DNA from: Lacinutrix sp. Bg11-31
GTDB lineage: Bacteria > Bacteroidota > Bacteroidia > Flavobacteriales > Flavobacteriaceae
DNA: 64,000 nucleotides
NCBI RefSeq assembly: GCF_002831665.1
Contig: NZ_CP025118.1
Span: 372,001 to 436,000 of the forward strand
Direction: 5' to 3'
Made by a program: the position numbers and the translations under genes. Below are positions 43,621 through 51,612 of this stretch, piece after piece; position 1 is the first letter of the stretch, and the number at the start of each line of letters is the position of its first letter. The notes under the pieces are model-generated. The model was given only the letters and a program-made list of their open reading frames with translations. It had not been told where the DNA came from and did no database searches.

Positions 43621-44354
43621 AAGATTATTCCAATTCCTAAATTTACTGTTGTCGGTTCTTTTTCATTTTTAAAGTCAATATATTGGCTCAAATCAGAATC
43701 GGAATCGTTGTTTTTTATAGAATTAAAATATTGATTAATTCTTATAAGTATAAACCCTTTTTTGTCTGATGAAAAGGAAATACTTTTCTTTAATTGAATA
43801 AATGCTCCAAAACTAACTGAATTATAATTATCCTTAATATTATTATCATAATTGACAGTTGAATTGTTATTGAATGTAGGGTCGTTTGGGTCAATTATAT
43901 CAATTTGTGAAAAATCAGTTATAGTTTCTCCTTTTTCTTTCGCAGATATTAAAAAACTCGCAAATCCTCCAATTCCAAATTGATAAGATTTATCTTGACT
44001 AAATTGAAAGTTAAAATTTATTGGTGTCTGAATTTGACTAATACTTCGATTTCCTTTATTCGTAACTGCTCCTATTTTATCTTCAATAGAAAATCTATCC
44101 AGATAAAATCCGATTCCAAAGTCAAGAGATGATTTCTCATTAAGTGAATAGTTTACACTTGGTAAAATAAATGCTCCTATGTTTATTGAGGATTTAATTT
44201 CAGGACTTCCGTCAACATTAGTATTAGTTAATTCACTTGTTTTTGGAACTGATAATGTCGGTCCAACAGATAATTCAAAATTAATTTTTTTGTCTTGTGA
44301 ATAAATTTTGGTTAAAAAACCAATCATAAAAATTAGTAAAATTCTTTGTTTCAT
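43617..44354 (-). CDS. Outer-membrane beta-barrel protein (PorT-like)
   Basis: A 245-residue protein with a signal peptide (RILLIFMIGFLTKIYSQ) and a mature domain of alternating beta-strands (FELSVGPTLSVP, SLDFGIGFYLDRFS, YQFGIGGFASFL, GFILIRINQYFN, PTTVNLGIGIIL) typical of an 8- to 10-stranded barrel. The last residues form an amphipathic strand. Single-gene unit flanked by TGTTAGCATACGTTA-type inverted repeats that overlap its stop codon and lie 22 nt before its start. Function unknown. Confidence 0.82.
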   Translation of the reverse strand: MKQRILLIFMIGFLTKIYSQDKKINFELSVGPTLSVPKTSELTNTNVDGSPEIKSSINIGAFILPSVNYSLNEKSSLDFGIGFYLDRFSIEDKIGAVTNKGNRSISQIQTPINFNFQFSQDKSYQFGIGGFASFLISAKEKGETITDFSQIDIIDPNDPTFNNNSTVNYDNNIKDNYNSVSFGAFIQLKKSISFSSDKKGFILIRINQYFNSIKNNDSDSDLSQYIDFKNEKEPTTVNLGIGIIL

Positions 44355-44375
44355 TGTTCAGCTTGGGTTTCGTGG

Positions 44376-44545
44376 TTAATGTATGCTAACAATGATATAT
44401 AGTTACTAGTAACTATATATCTATTATGTAAAGAAAACCATTTGCATTATTAAAACTTTATGGTTTTCCTCAATTATCTATTTTTTTTATAGATGCAAGC
44501 TAAATTTAAAATATAAGAAAAGCAATACATATAACTACGTATTTT
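44376..44545. promoter_or_regulatory. Conserved leader with ATACGTAG-like palindrome, copy 2
   Basis: Begins with TTAATGTATGCTAACA (inverted copy of 43605-43620), followed by the blocks shared with 42371-42545, ending with AATACATATAACTACGTATT, an imperfect form of the palindrome. Upstream of the barrel-protein gene. Confidence 0.55.
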
Positions 44546-44568
44546 ATTTAGTAAAAAACATCTTTTTT

Positions 44569-44886
44569 TTACACATTAAAAATGCCAATAGCTTCGTAAA
44601 GCACGGCAATAATGCCGTTCCATACTTTTTCTAAAACTACTTTAAGTATGCCTTTAAGTGTGTTTATAAAGTTGGTAACCATGTGTTTAAGTCCGTCGAG
44701 AAAAAAGGCGATGAGGTCGTCTTCAATTTCACCAGTTGCAATACCAGCTTTTATAATTAAGGTTTGCTTAGATATGGCTTCTATTTGGCGTTCGCTAAAT
44801 CCTTTTACCAATGCAATGTCTTTTTCTAGTATTGTGGAAGCTGCGTCTTTTATAGAGTCTATTAGGTTGGCTGTTTTAGTATTCAT
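44569..44886 (-). CDS. Small all-helical protein, paired with a lipoprotein
   Basis: A 105-residue protein with no signal peptide, composed of amphipathic helices: an N-terminal charged half (IDSIKDAASTILEKDIALVKGF) and a hydrophobic C-terminal half (NFINTLKGILKVVLEKVWNGIIAVLYEAIGIF) that could associate with membranes. Starts 4 nt after the stop of the lipoprotein gene, so the two are cotranscribed. No family recognised. Confidence 0.7.
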   Translation of the reverse strand: MNTKTANLIDSIKDAASTILEKDIALVKGFSERQIEAISKQTLIIKAGIATGEIEDDLIAFFLDGLKHMVTNFINTLKGILKVVLEKVWNGIIAVLYEAIGIFNV

Positions 44887-44890
44887 GTTA

Positions 44891-45394
44891 TTAACGTTTT
44901 AAAAAGCTTTCGTAAGTTATGGCTTGGTCTAAAAATATTTCAATCTCTCCTTTAAAGGCTTGTATTACTATTGGGTTTAAACCAGAGGCTTGGTCTTTTT
45001 CTTTCATTTTAACCAAGTTTTCTACAATACGGTTAAAGGCAAAAGCACTTGGGTAATCGCTAGATGAGGTTGGGCTGTTGCGTTCTGCTAATAGATTATT
45101 TATACGTTGTGTGGTTTTGTTACTTGGTATTGGTCTTGCTTTGGCCAGGAGTTTTAGGGTTTCAAATTGCCCTATTAATGTGTTGTAGGTGTTTTTGCGC
45201 GTTGTAAAGCTTTCTTTATTTGTGCCTCCAGCAATTGCTGCAAAGTATTGAAAAGTGCTTGTTGTTGCAGCTGTAGATTTGGTTATTATTTCTTGGTTGT
45301 AACTTGGTGCTAAATAGGTTTTGCAACTGGCTAATAATAGGAAGCTAAAGACTAGTAGTACGTGTTTGTATGTTTTTAGTTTTGTTGTTATCAT
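44891..45394 (-). CDS. Lipoprotein of unknown function
   Basis: A 167-residue protein with a lipoprotein signal (HVLLVFSFLLLASC, Cys24) and a helical mature part with several conserved-looking Arg/Lys and Asn residues (RINNLLAERNSPTSSSDYPS). First gene of a two-gene unit with the 105-residue helical protein. No domain recognised. Confidence 0.72.
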   Translation of the reverse strand: MITTKLKTYKHVLLVFSFLLLASCKTYLAPSYNQEIITKSTAATTSTFQYFAAIAGGTNKESFTTRKNTYNTLIGQFETLKLLAKARPIPSNKTTQRINNLLAERNSPTSSSDYPSAFAFNRIVENLVKMKEKDQASGLNPIVIQAFKGEIEIFLDQAITYESFLKR

Positions 45395-45422
45395 GTAGTG
45401 TTACTTATTTTAATATTGCTTT

Positions 45423-45464
45423 TTTATTTAAAAGTGCTTCGCCTTTTCTTCAAAACATCTATTT
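45423..45464. repeat. 42-bp direct repeat, copy 1
   Basis: Identical over 42 bp to 45751-45792 (core AAAAGTGCTTCGCCTTTTCT). The gap 45395-45805 between these genes holds the two copies plus an A/T-rich segment with TTTTGTCTTGATACAAAACG; no gene is seen there. Confidence 0.92.
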
Positions 45465-45750
45465 TTATTTGTAAACTCATTGTCCTTAAATTTAAGGAAG
45501 GATTTGATGCTGTTTTTTATTACGTTCATTTTGTCTTGATACAAAACGAACCAAAAAATCACGATTAAAATAGGAAATCACTAAAGTGACATTCGCTTTC
45601 GGAATTACGTGCTTAAAGCTTCGCTTTGCATCTACATTCCTTCACTCATTATTTCTTGATTTTGATGTTCCCGACTGTGTCGGAATTAAGGTGTTGGTTT
45701 ATTTGCTGTTATTGTTTTTTTATTAGCTACTGTTTTATTTGGGTTTAAAA

Positions 45751-45792
45751 TTTATTTAAAAGTGCTTCGCCTTTTCTTCAAAACATCTATTT
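45751..45792. repeat. 42-bp direct repeat, copy 2
   Basis: Identical to 45423-45464. Ends 13 nt before the stop of the membrane protein gene at 45806. Confidence 0.92.
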
Positions 45793-45805
45793 CTTAGCCT
45801 AAAGA

Positions 45806-46243
45806 CTACTCTTCTTTAATTTCTATTGTTTTTCCAACTTGCTGTCTCCAAAACACAAAACCAATTATAAAACCGAATACCATGCCTAAACCATAACGGT
45901 ATAAATCTGCCTTTAAAAACTCTTCTACAGTTTCTTTTGGATCTGCAATCCAGATTAGTAATGCTATTACGTACATTATAATAGAGCCAACTGTTGGATT
46001 AATTTTTGGTTTATGTTGTATTGGAAAAAAGATATTGGCACAAATGGCTCCCCAAAAGTAGGTGAGTATGTATTTACCACTATCTACATTGTCTTGTATT
46101 ACTCTACTTATAGTATTGTTGTCTGGCTTTGTTACTGCTAAGTACAAGTCCCAAGCAATTAGCACCACAAAAAGTGTTATTAAAAAGTATTCTATTCTTT
46201 TAATAACGACTTCACTATTTACTATTTTTTTTAGTTCAATCAT
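45806..46243 (-). CDS. Four-TM membrane protein, paralogue of its upstream neighbour
   Basis: Read from the ATG at 46243 (MIELKKIVNSEVVIKR), 145 residues; an in-frame ATG at 46318 would add 25 residues lying inside the upstream gene and is unlikely. Four TM segments are visible. The stretch NNTISRVIQDNVDSGKYILT followed by YFWG aligns with the neighbour's segment ending GKYFFITFFWG, and the C-terminal GFVFWRQQ aligns with GHFVWSQR. It overlaps the upstream gene by 8 bp. Function unknown. Confidence 0.75.
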   Translation of the reverse strand: MIELKKIVNSEVVIKRIEYFLITLFVVLIAWDLYLAVTKPDNNTISRVIQDNVDSGKYILTYFWGAICANIFFPIQHKPKINPTVGSIIMYVIALLIWIADPKETVEEFLKADLYRYGLGMVFGFIIGFVFWRQQVGKTIEIKEE

Positions 46244-46670
46244 CTTTACAAAATATGTTGGTGTTTTCGCAAATACCGTTTTCGAAAATAGTGTCTTCAT
46301 GACGTTGCGACCACACAAAGTGACCGTAAATCAATCCGCAAATAATTAATATAACTTGGTGGTATGGTTTTACTTTTATTTTATTTCTAAGCAACATTAG
46401 TATACCAGCAATTACTACTAGAAGCGCAACTGGCAACCACCAATTACAACAGAATAGAGGTTTCGCGCTTCCTAAGAAAAAATGTCCGCCTAAAACGCCC
46501 CAAAAAAAGGTGATAAAAAAATACTTTCCATTTGCCCAAAGACTTAGTCTATTGTTTACGGTATCGTTCTTTACTTTGTTGAGGTTTAGAATAAGGTTTA
46601 AAAGTATAATTATGCTAATGCATACTTGTACAATTGTCCAAACGACTTTTGGTGTGAAAATTTCTGACAT
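46236..46670 (-). CDS. Four-TM membrane protein (first of a paralogous pair)
   Basis: A 144-residue protein with TM segments near residues 10-28, 48-66, 78-94 and 103-118. The short C-terminal tail contains two cysteines (GICENTNIFCKDD), perhaps periplasmic. Shares sequence with the downstream gene (see that entry), suggesting tandem duplication. An ATAAGTAGCACTACGTATT palindrome-like motif lies about 45-70 nt upstream. Function unknown. Confidence 0.75.
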   Translation of the reverse strand: MSEIFTPKVVWTIVQVCISIIILLNLILNLNKVKNDTVNNRLSLWANGKYFFITFFWGVLGGHFFLGSAKPLFCCNWWLPVALLVVIAGILMLLRNKIKVKPYHQVILIICGLIYGHFVWSQRHEDTIFENGICENTNIFCKDD

Positions 46671-46713
46671 CCATTTTATTTAAGACTTAAATTTAGGTAA
46701 TATCTGCCTTATA

Positions 46714-46737
46714 TAAAATAAGTAGCACTACGTATTT
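46714..46737. promoter_or_regulatory. ATACGTAG-type palindrome, copy 3
   Basis: AAAATAAGTAGCACTACGTATTTTT region: CTACGTATTTT matches the palindromes at 42509-42534 and 44525-44546, and lies upstream of another minus-strand accessory gene. A CCTTCCTT/AAGGAAGG hairpin (about 46772-46793) follows to the right. Confidence 0.5.
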
Positions 46738-46817
46738 TTGTTTTAATGTTAAATATTCTTGTTTGGAGCTCCTTCCTTCAGTCCAAGGAAGGTGGTTTTT
46801 ACTTCAGTAAAAAATCG

Positions 46818-46856
46818 GATGGTTTGAAGAAAAAGAGCAAAGCGATTTTTAATATT
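46818..46856. repeat. Diverged inverted copy of the 42-bp repeat
   Basis: GATGGTTTGAAGAAAAAGAG and the following AAAGCGATTTTTAATATT match the reverse complement of the repeat at 45751-45792 with several differences. The pair of membrane-protein genes is therefore bracketed by inverted copies. Confidence 0.6.
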
Positions 46857-46976
46857 TTATCTTCATTTTATAAAGTATTTACAATTCAGCATAAAAAAAC
46901 GACAACTCGGTAATTCACTTTTTAAAAAGCAGACATTCTGTTGCATATTTGTCTCAACATTAAAAACCACACCATT

Positions 46977-47615
46977 ATGTACAGATTAGCAATTATTATC
47001 ATTATGCTTTTAACTTCTCAAGTTGAAGCACAAAGACAAACCGAAAGTAAATACGAAACAGGTATGCAAAAAGCAATGGCTTTATGGCAAGAGAATAAAA
47101 CCGAAGATGCTGTTAACCTTTTCGAGCGTATTGCAAGCGCAGAAAAAGAAAACTGGTTGCCAAGTTATTATGCAGCACAAGTTTTAATTCTCGACGGATT
47201 TGCTATAATGCAAGACACCAAAAAATTGAATGCACAATTATTAAGAGCGCAAGATTTTATTAATGACGCAACTACAAACTCTAAAGACAATTCTGAAATT
47301 CTAGTTATGCAAGCCATATTATATACCGTTTATGTTGCTAGCGATGGCGCAAAATATGGCATGACGATGGCTCCAAAAGTAGAACAGTTTTACATGAAAG
47401 CGCAAAAACTAGATCCTACAAATCCAAGAGTTGTTTTAAATAAAGCTGAATGGAATATGGGAAGCGCAAAATATTTTGGACAAGATACTAAGCCATTTTG
47501 TAAGGAATTTGATAAAGCCTTAGAACTTTTTGCTAACTTTAAACCAGAATCTGAGTTTCATCCTCATTGGGGAAAAGAACGTGCAGAAGCAATGATACAA
47601 TCTTGTAAAGAATAA
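46977..47615 (+). CDS. Secreted TPR-like protein linked to LytS kinase
   Basis: Read from the ATG at 46977 (MYRLAIIIIMLLTSQVEAQ, signal peptide), 212 residues; a TTG at 46941 is in frame but precedes the signal. The mature part has tetratricopeptide-like helical pairs (MQKAMALWQENKTEDAVNLFERIA, FYMKAQKLDPTNPRVVLNKAEW). It ends 2 nt before the histidine kinase gene, so it may be a periplasmic input or accessory protein of that kinase; this is inference from position. Confidence 0.8.
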   Translation: MYRLAIIIIMLLTSQVEAQRQTESKYETGMQKAMALWQENKTEDAVNLFERIASAEKENWLPSYYAAQVLILDGFAIMQDTKKLNAQLLRAQDFINDATTNSKDNSEILVMQAILYTVYVASDGAKYGMTMAPKVEQFYMKAQKLDPTNPRVVLNKAEWNMGSAKYFGQDTKPFCKEFDKALELFANFKPESEFHPHWGKERAEAMIQSCKE

Positions 47616-47617
47616 AT

Positions 47618-48964
47618 ATGATTAATTTTGTTAAGCAGTTTGGTAAAGCGTTTGGAATTGGTATTATAGTCTTTCTTATTATATGTGTTTTTAGGCATAT
47701 TAATGGAGATACAATTAATTTAGATAAATATTTACTAGAGTATTTTATACATAACCAAGCGTACTCTGTTGTTTTGTATTTGGTAAACGCTTACACTTTA
47801 AGTTATTTAACCGATAGATTGGGGAATAAACTTTTCGAGTTTAAAAACCTTGTTATAGCAATAATATTGTCTATTGGAGTTTCAATTTTATCAGTCTTTT
47901 GCATTCGTTATTTTACACAAGTAATAATTTACAATAGTACTTTTAACGATTTTTTAAAAACCGAAACACTAAGTAATTATCAATTTGCATTAAGTATTTC
48001 AATTTTTATTACCGTAATTTTTTATAGTATTTATTATTACAAAAGTAAACAAGACCGAAAAGTTAAAGAACAAAAAGTAATTGCAGGAACAGCAAGCGCA
48101 AAGTTCGATGCTTTAAAGAACCAGTTAGATCCTCATTTTCTATTTAATAGTTTAAATGTATTAACCAGTTTAATAGAAGAGAATCCAGATAATGCACAAA
48201 AATTTACAACCAGCTTGTCTAAAGTATATCGCTATGTTTTAGAACAAAAAAACAAAGATTTAATAACAGTTGACGAGGAACTAAAATTTGCAAAAACTTA
48301 TATGTCGCTTCTAAAAATGAGGTTCGAGGACAGTATTATTTTCGATATTCCAGAGCAAGTCTCGAATCCAGAAAGTAAAGTAGTGCCATTATCTTTACAA
48401 CTACTTTTAGAAAATGCAGTAAAGCATAATGTGGTAACAACAAGCAAGCCATTACATATTAAAATTTACGAAAGTGATGGTGACCTAATTGTAGAAAACA
48501 ATCTACAAACCAAACAAGTAATTAAAAAGAGTAGTGGAGTAGGTTTAAATAATATTACGCAACGCTACCAATTATTAACAAACAGAAAAGTAAGTATTGT
48601 AGAAGATAAAACCCACTTTACAGTTGCAATACCAATGCTTACCAAACAAGTAAAAGTAATGAGACAGATACCAGAGAAACAATTCGACGATAGATATGTA
48701 AGAGCACGTAAACGCGTAGAGGAACAAAAAGAATTTTATTATAATTTAATATCTTATTGTACAGTTATTCCGTTTTTAATATTTATTAATTATTATACTT
48801 TTTGGGGTTTTAAATGGTTTTTATTTCCAATGTTTGGTTGGGGATTAGGCTTAAGTATTCATGCTTACAAAGTGTTTGTAAACGATGGTGTTTTAGGACG
48901 CAATTGGGAACAACGTAAAATTGAAAAATTTATGAAAGAGGAAGAAGATAAACGTTATAGCTAA
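47618..48964 (+). CDS. LytS-type sensor histidine kinase with C-terminal 2TM domain
   Basis: A 448-residue kinase. The N-terminal part has four TM helices (about residues 10-140). The His_kinase domain carries FDALKNQLDPHFLFNSLNVL with His173 as the predicted phosphoacceptor, and the ATPase region has LLLENAVKHNV (N-box) and SSGVGLNNITQRY (G box). After the kinase comes a 2TM domain (about residues 355-445: RVEEQKEFYYNLISYC ... WEQRKIEKFMKEEED), also encoded as separate proteins by the next two genes. The LytTR regulator at 49818 is the likely partner. Confidence 0.93.
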   Translation: MINFVKQFGKAFGIGIIVFLIICVFRHINGDTINLDKYLLEYFIHNQAYSVVLYLVNAYTLSYLTDRLGNKLFEFKNLVIAIILSIGVSILSVFCIRYFTQVIIYNSTFNDFLKTETLSNYQFALSISIFITVIFYSIYYYKSKQDRKVKEQKVIAGTASAKFDALKNQLDPHFLFNSLNVLTSLIEENPDNAQKFTTSLSKVYRYVLEQKNKDLITVDEELKFAKTYMSLLKMRFEDSIIFDIPEQVSNPESKVVPLSLQLLLENAVKHNVVTTSKPLHIKIYESDGDLIVENNLQTKQVIKKSSGVGLNNITQRYQLLTNRKVSIVEDKTHFTVAIPMLTKQVKVMRQIPEKQFDDRYVRARKRVEEQKEFYYNLISYCTVIPFLIFINYYTFWGFKWFLFPMFGWGLGLSIHAYKVFVNDGVLGRNWEQRKIEKFMKEEEDKRYS

Positions 48965-48970
48965 AGACTA

Positions 48971-49315
48971 ATGAAAAATAATATAGAACCATACAGTAGT
49001 AGAGACACAGAGCGTAATTACGAGCGCGAAGAAGCCTATTTAAGAGCTAAGAAAAGAGTAAAAAAAATCGTAGGTTTCTACTGGCATTTGGCTTCGTATG
49101 TAGTAATTAATGCTTTTATTCTATATATGATTTCGCAAAACCTAAACGGAACTAAATTTTGGAGCTTTAATGTGTTTTCAACAATAATTTTTTGGGGCAT
49201 TGGTTTGTTTTTTCATTTTATGGGTGTTTTTGGTCCAAACTTAATATTTGGTAAAGCTTGGCAAGAACGTAAAATTGAAAAGTATATGGAAGAAGAAAAT
49301 AAAAAATGGGAATAA
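48971..49315 (+). CDS. 2TM domain protein
   Basis: A 114-residue protein with the Bacteroidota 2TM domain: basic entry helix (YLRAKKRVKKIVGFYWHLASYVVINAFILY), a second TM (FSTIIFWGIGLFFHFMGVF) and the conserved exit KAWQERKIEKYMEEENKKWE. Same domain as at the C-terminus of the upstream kinase, 6 nt away. Probably forms hetero-oligomers with it. Confidence 0.9.
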   Translation: MKNNIEPYSSRDTERNYEREEAYLRAKKRVKKIVGFYWHLASYVVINAFILYMISQNLNGTKFWSFNVFSTIIFWGIGLFFHFMGVFGPNLIFGKAWQERKIEKYMEEENKKWE

Positions 49316-49317
49316 TT

Positions 49318-49629
49318 ATGGGCACAAATAAAATAGACCAACAACGTTTGGATCGTGCAAGGCAACGTGTTAAAAAGATAAAAGGTTTTTACACACATTT
49401 ACTTTTTTATGTAGTAATAAATTTAATAGTTGTTTTTCAAAACATAGAATACCTAGAACCTGGAGAAAGCTATTTTCAAGCCCATAATTTTATAACCTTT
49501 GCACTTTGGGGCATTGTAATTATTATACACGCGCTCACTGTTTTTCTACCAAACTTTATTTTAGGAAGCAATTGGGAAGAACGAAAAATTAAAGAAATTA
49601 TGGAAAAAGACAAACACATTTGGAAATAG
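49318..49629 (+). CDS. 2TM domain protein (second copy)
   Basis: About 103 residues from the ATG at 49318; an ATG at 49306 (MGIIMGTNK) is possible and would overlap the upstream gene by 10 bp. It has the same 2TM layout (RQRVKKIKGFYTHLLFYVVINLIVVF ... ALWGIVIIIHALTVFLPNF ... NWEERKIKEIMEKD). A tandem paralogue of the preceding gene. Confidence 0.88.
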   Translation: MGTNKIDQQRLDRARQRVKKIKGFYTHLLFYVVINLIVVFQNIEYLEPGESYFQAHNFITFALWGIVIIIHALTVFLPNFILGSNWEERKIKEIMEKDKHIWK

Positions 49630-49632
49630 TTT

Positions 49633-49730
49633 GGGCGTTACCAAGACAATGCTTTTTTGCATTGTCTTGGTCAGGCTTTCAAGGCTCGCTCTCTTCGAGG
49701 AGCTCAAACAAACCTTTCAATCCTTAACGC
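49633..49730. repeat. Dispersed repeat with GCGTTA/TAACGC ends, copy 2
   Basis: Begins GGGCGTTACC and ends TCCTTAACGC, like 31373-31490; contains a strong inner hairpin (CCAAGACAATGC ... GCATTGTCTTGG). It lies between the 2TM gene and the LytTR regulator and may end or attenuate the upstream transcript. Confidence 0.7.
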
Positions 49731-49817
49731 AAGCAGCAACAGTATAATCGATAAAGTTGTAACACAAGAGTAAGCAGCTAAAGGCTAAAAGCCATTAAAC
49801 TAAAAGCCATTAAACCA

Positions 49818-50573
49818 ATGAACGTAATAATTATAGAAGACGAGAAACCATCTGCAAGACGTTTACAACGTATGCTTAAAACTCTAGATATTCAAGCAGA
49901 AACAATGTTACACTCGGTAGAAGAGTCTATAGAATGGTTTCAAAATAACGAGCATCCAGATCTTATTTTCTTAGATATTCAATTAAGCGATGGCCTTTCT
50001 TTCGAGATTTTCGATGCTATCGAAATTACTTCGGCTATAATATTTACAACCGCTTACGATGAGTACGCACTTCAAGCTTTTAAGTTAAACAGTATCGATT
50101 ATCTATTAAAACCAATAGACGATGAGGAATTAGAAACTGCGGTTTCAAAATTTAAAACACGAATGCCAAAAAAGCAAAGTGTAACGCTAGATTTTAACGA
50201 GATAAAAAAACTACTAGTAAACCCGATAGAACGCGAGTATAAAAAACGCTTTTCGGTAAAGGTTGGTCAGTATTTAAAATTGGTGAATATTGATGATATC
50301 GAATGTTTTTATAGCGAAAACAAAGGCACATATTTACATACTTCACAAGGTAGAAATTACCTTTTAGATACCACACTAGACGGTTTGGAAGACGAATTGG
50401 CTCCAGAGCAATTTTTTAGAATAAACAGAAAATTCTTTGTTAACATTCAGGCAATCAAAGATATGGTGAGTTATACCAATTCGCGTTTACAAATAAAACT
50501 GAATAACTACAACGAGCAAGATGTAATTGTAGCTCGTGAACGTGTTAAGGATTTTAAAAACTGGTTAGAGTAA
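49818..50573 (+). CDS. LytTR-family response regulator
   Basis: A 251-residue regulator. The receiver domain covers residues 1-120 with the acidic pocket EDE and phosphoacceptor Asp53 in FLDIQLSDG, plus the conserved TTAYDEYALQAF and SIDYLLKPI. The LytTR DNA-binding domain follows (KRFSVKVGQYLKLVNIDDIECFYSENKGTYLHT ... FFRINRKFFVNIQAI). It pairs with the LytS-type kinase encoded upstream; target genes are unknown. Confidence 0.95.
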   Translation: MNVIIIEDEKPSARRLQRMLKTLDIQAETMLHSVEESIEWFQNNEHPDLIFLDIQLSDGLSFEIFDAIEITSAIIFTTAYDEYALQAFKLNSIDYLLKPIDDEELETAVSKFKTRMPKKQSVTLDFNEIKKLLVNPIEREYKKRFSVKVGQYLKLVNIDDIECFYSENKGTYLHTSQGRNYLLDTTLDGLEDELAPEQFFRINRKFFVNIQAIKDMVSYTNSRLQIKLNNYNEQDVIVARERVKDFKNWLE

Positions 50574-50626
50574 AAAACAGATTAACATCGGATAGATTAA
50601 AATTTAATAGTAACCGATATATTTTG

Positions 50627-50634
50627 TATCTTTG
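50627..50634 (+). promoter_or_regulatory. Putative -7 element directly before the Fic gene
   Basis: TATCTTTG matches TAnnTTTG and ends 4 nt before the likely GTG start at 50639. A transcript starting at normal distance would have almost no leader. No -33 TTG at the expected place. Confidence 0.5.
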
Positions 50635-50638
50635 TAAT

Positions 50639-51592
50639 GTGGAAACATTGGATACAACATATAGAGAAGATTTAAAAGAAACGTTTATACGTCTGGAAGA
50701 GAAGGTGCAGTATCTTAAAAAACTGAGACCTTTTCCTAATACAGCTTTATTAGGTATTCGAGAAGCTTTACTAATAGAATGGACTTATAATTCTAATAGT
50801 ATAGAAGGTAATACGCTTAATCTTCGCGAGACTAAAATGATTTTACAAGAAGGCGTTACTATTAAGGGTAAATCGCTTCGCGAGCATTTTGAAGCAAAAA
50901 ACCACGAGCATGCCATAAACTATTTATATACTTTAGTTAAACCAGATTATGTTTTAAGTAGTAAAGATATAATGTCTTTGCATGCTTTAGTTCTTAGAAC
51001 CATAGAAGATGACTTTGCAGGACGATTGCGTAATGCAGGTGTTCGTATAAGTGGTGCTAATTTTGTGCCACCAAATGCGCGTAAAGTGCATCAATTACTT
51101 AACGAGTTGGTAGACTTTGTAAACGAGAATCCTTTACAATTAAATAGTATAGAGTTGGCTACAGTATTTCATCATAGGTTTGTACATATTCATCCATTTT
51201 TCGATGGTAATGGTCGTACAGTTCGTTTGGTCATGAACTTGTTATTAATGCGTGAAGGTTTTCCGCCAGCTATTATTTTAAAAAATGATAGAAATAAATA
51301 TTATGCAGCTTTAAATCAAGCCAATAAAGGTAACTACGCAAAATTAATGTTACTAATGGCTCAAGCTTTAGAACGTACAACAAATATTTATTTAACTGCA
51401 TTGCCAGAGCATGATAAAGACTATCAAATAATAAGCGATATTGTTAAAGAGCCTGATGTAGCTTACAGTCAAGAATATGTTAGCTTATTGGCTAGACAAG
51501 GAAAAATAGATGCACATAAAGAAGGTAGAAATTGGTATACAACCAAAGAAGCCATAAATAATTATATTGCTAATAGAGAGCGTAAACGTTAA
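50639..51592 (+). CDS. Fic family protein (AMPylase-type)
   Basis: About 317 residues read from the GTG at 50639 (an out-of-frame ATG overlaps it; a TTG at 50648 is also possible). The N-terminal helix carries the inhibitory motif SNSIEG, of the form [S/T]xxxE[G/N], with Glu56 from this start, so this is a class II Fic that holds itself inactive. The active-site motif is HPFFDGNGR (His185). A C-terminal winged-helix-like segment (YVSLLARQGKIDAHKEGRNWYTTKEAI) follows, as in many Bacteroidota Fic proteins. It would transfer AMP to a protein hydroxyl; the target is unknown. Confidence 0.9.
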   Translation: METLDTTYREDLKETFIRLEEKVQYLKKLRPFPNTALLGIREALLIEWTYNSNSIEGNTLNLRETKMILQEGVTIKGKSLREHFEAKNHEHAINYLYTLVKPDYVLSSKDIMSLHALVLRTIEDDFAGRLRNAGVRISGANFVPPNARKVHQLLNELVDFVNENPLQLNSIELATVFHHRFVHIHPFFDGNGRTVRLVMNLLLMREGFPPAIILKNDRNKYYAALNQANKGNYAKLMLLMAQALERTTNIYLTALPEHDKDYQIISDIVKEPDVAYSQEYVSLLARQGKIDAHKEGRNWYTTKEAINNYIANRERKR

Positions 51593-51612
51593 GCCAAATA
51601 TGTTTAATTTTA

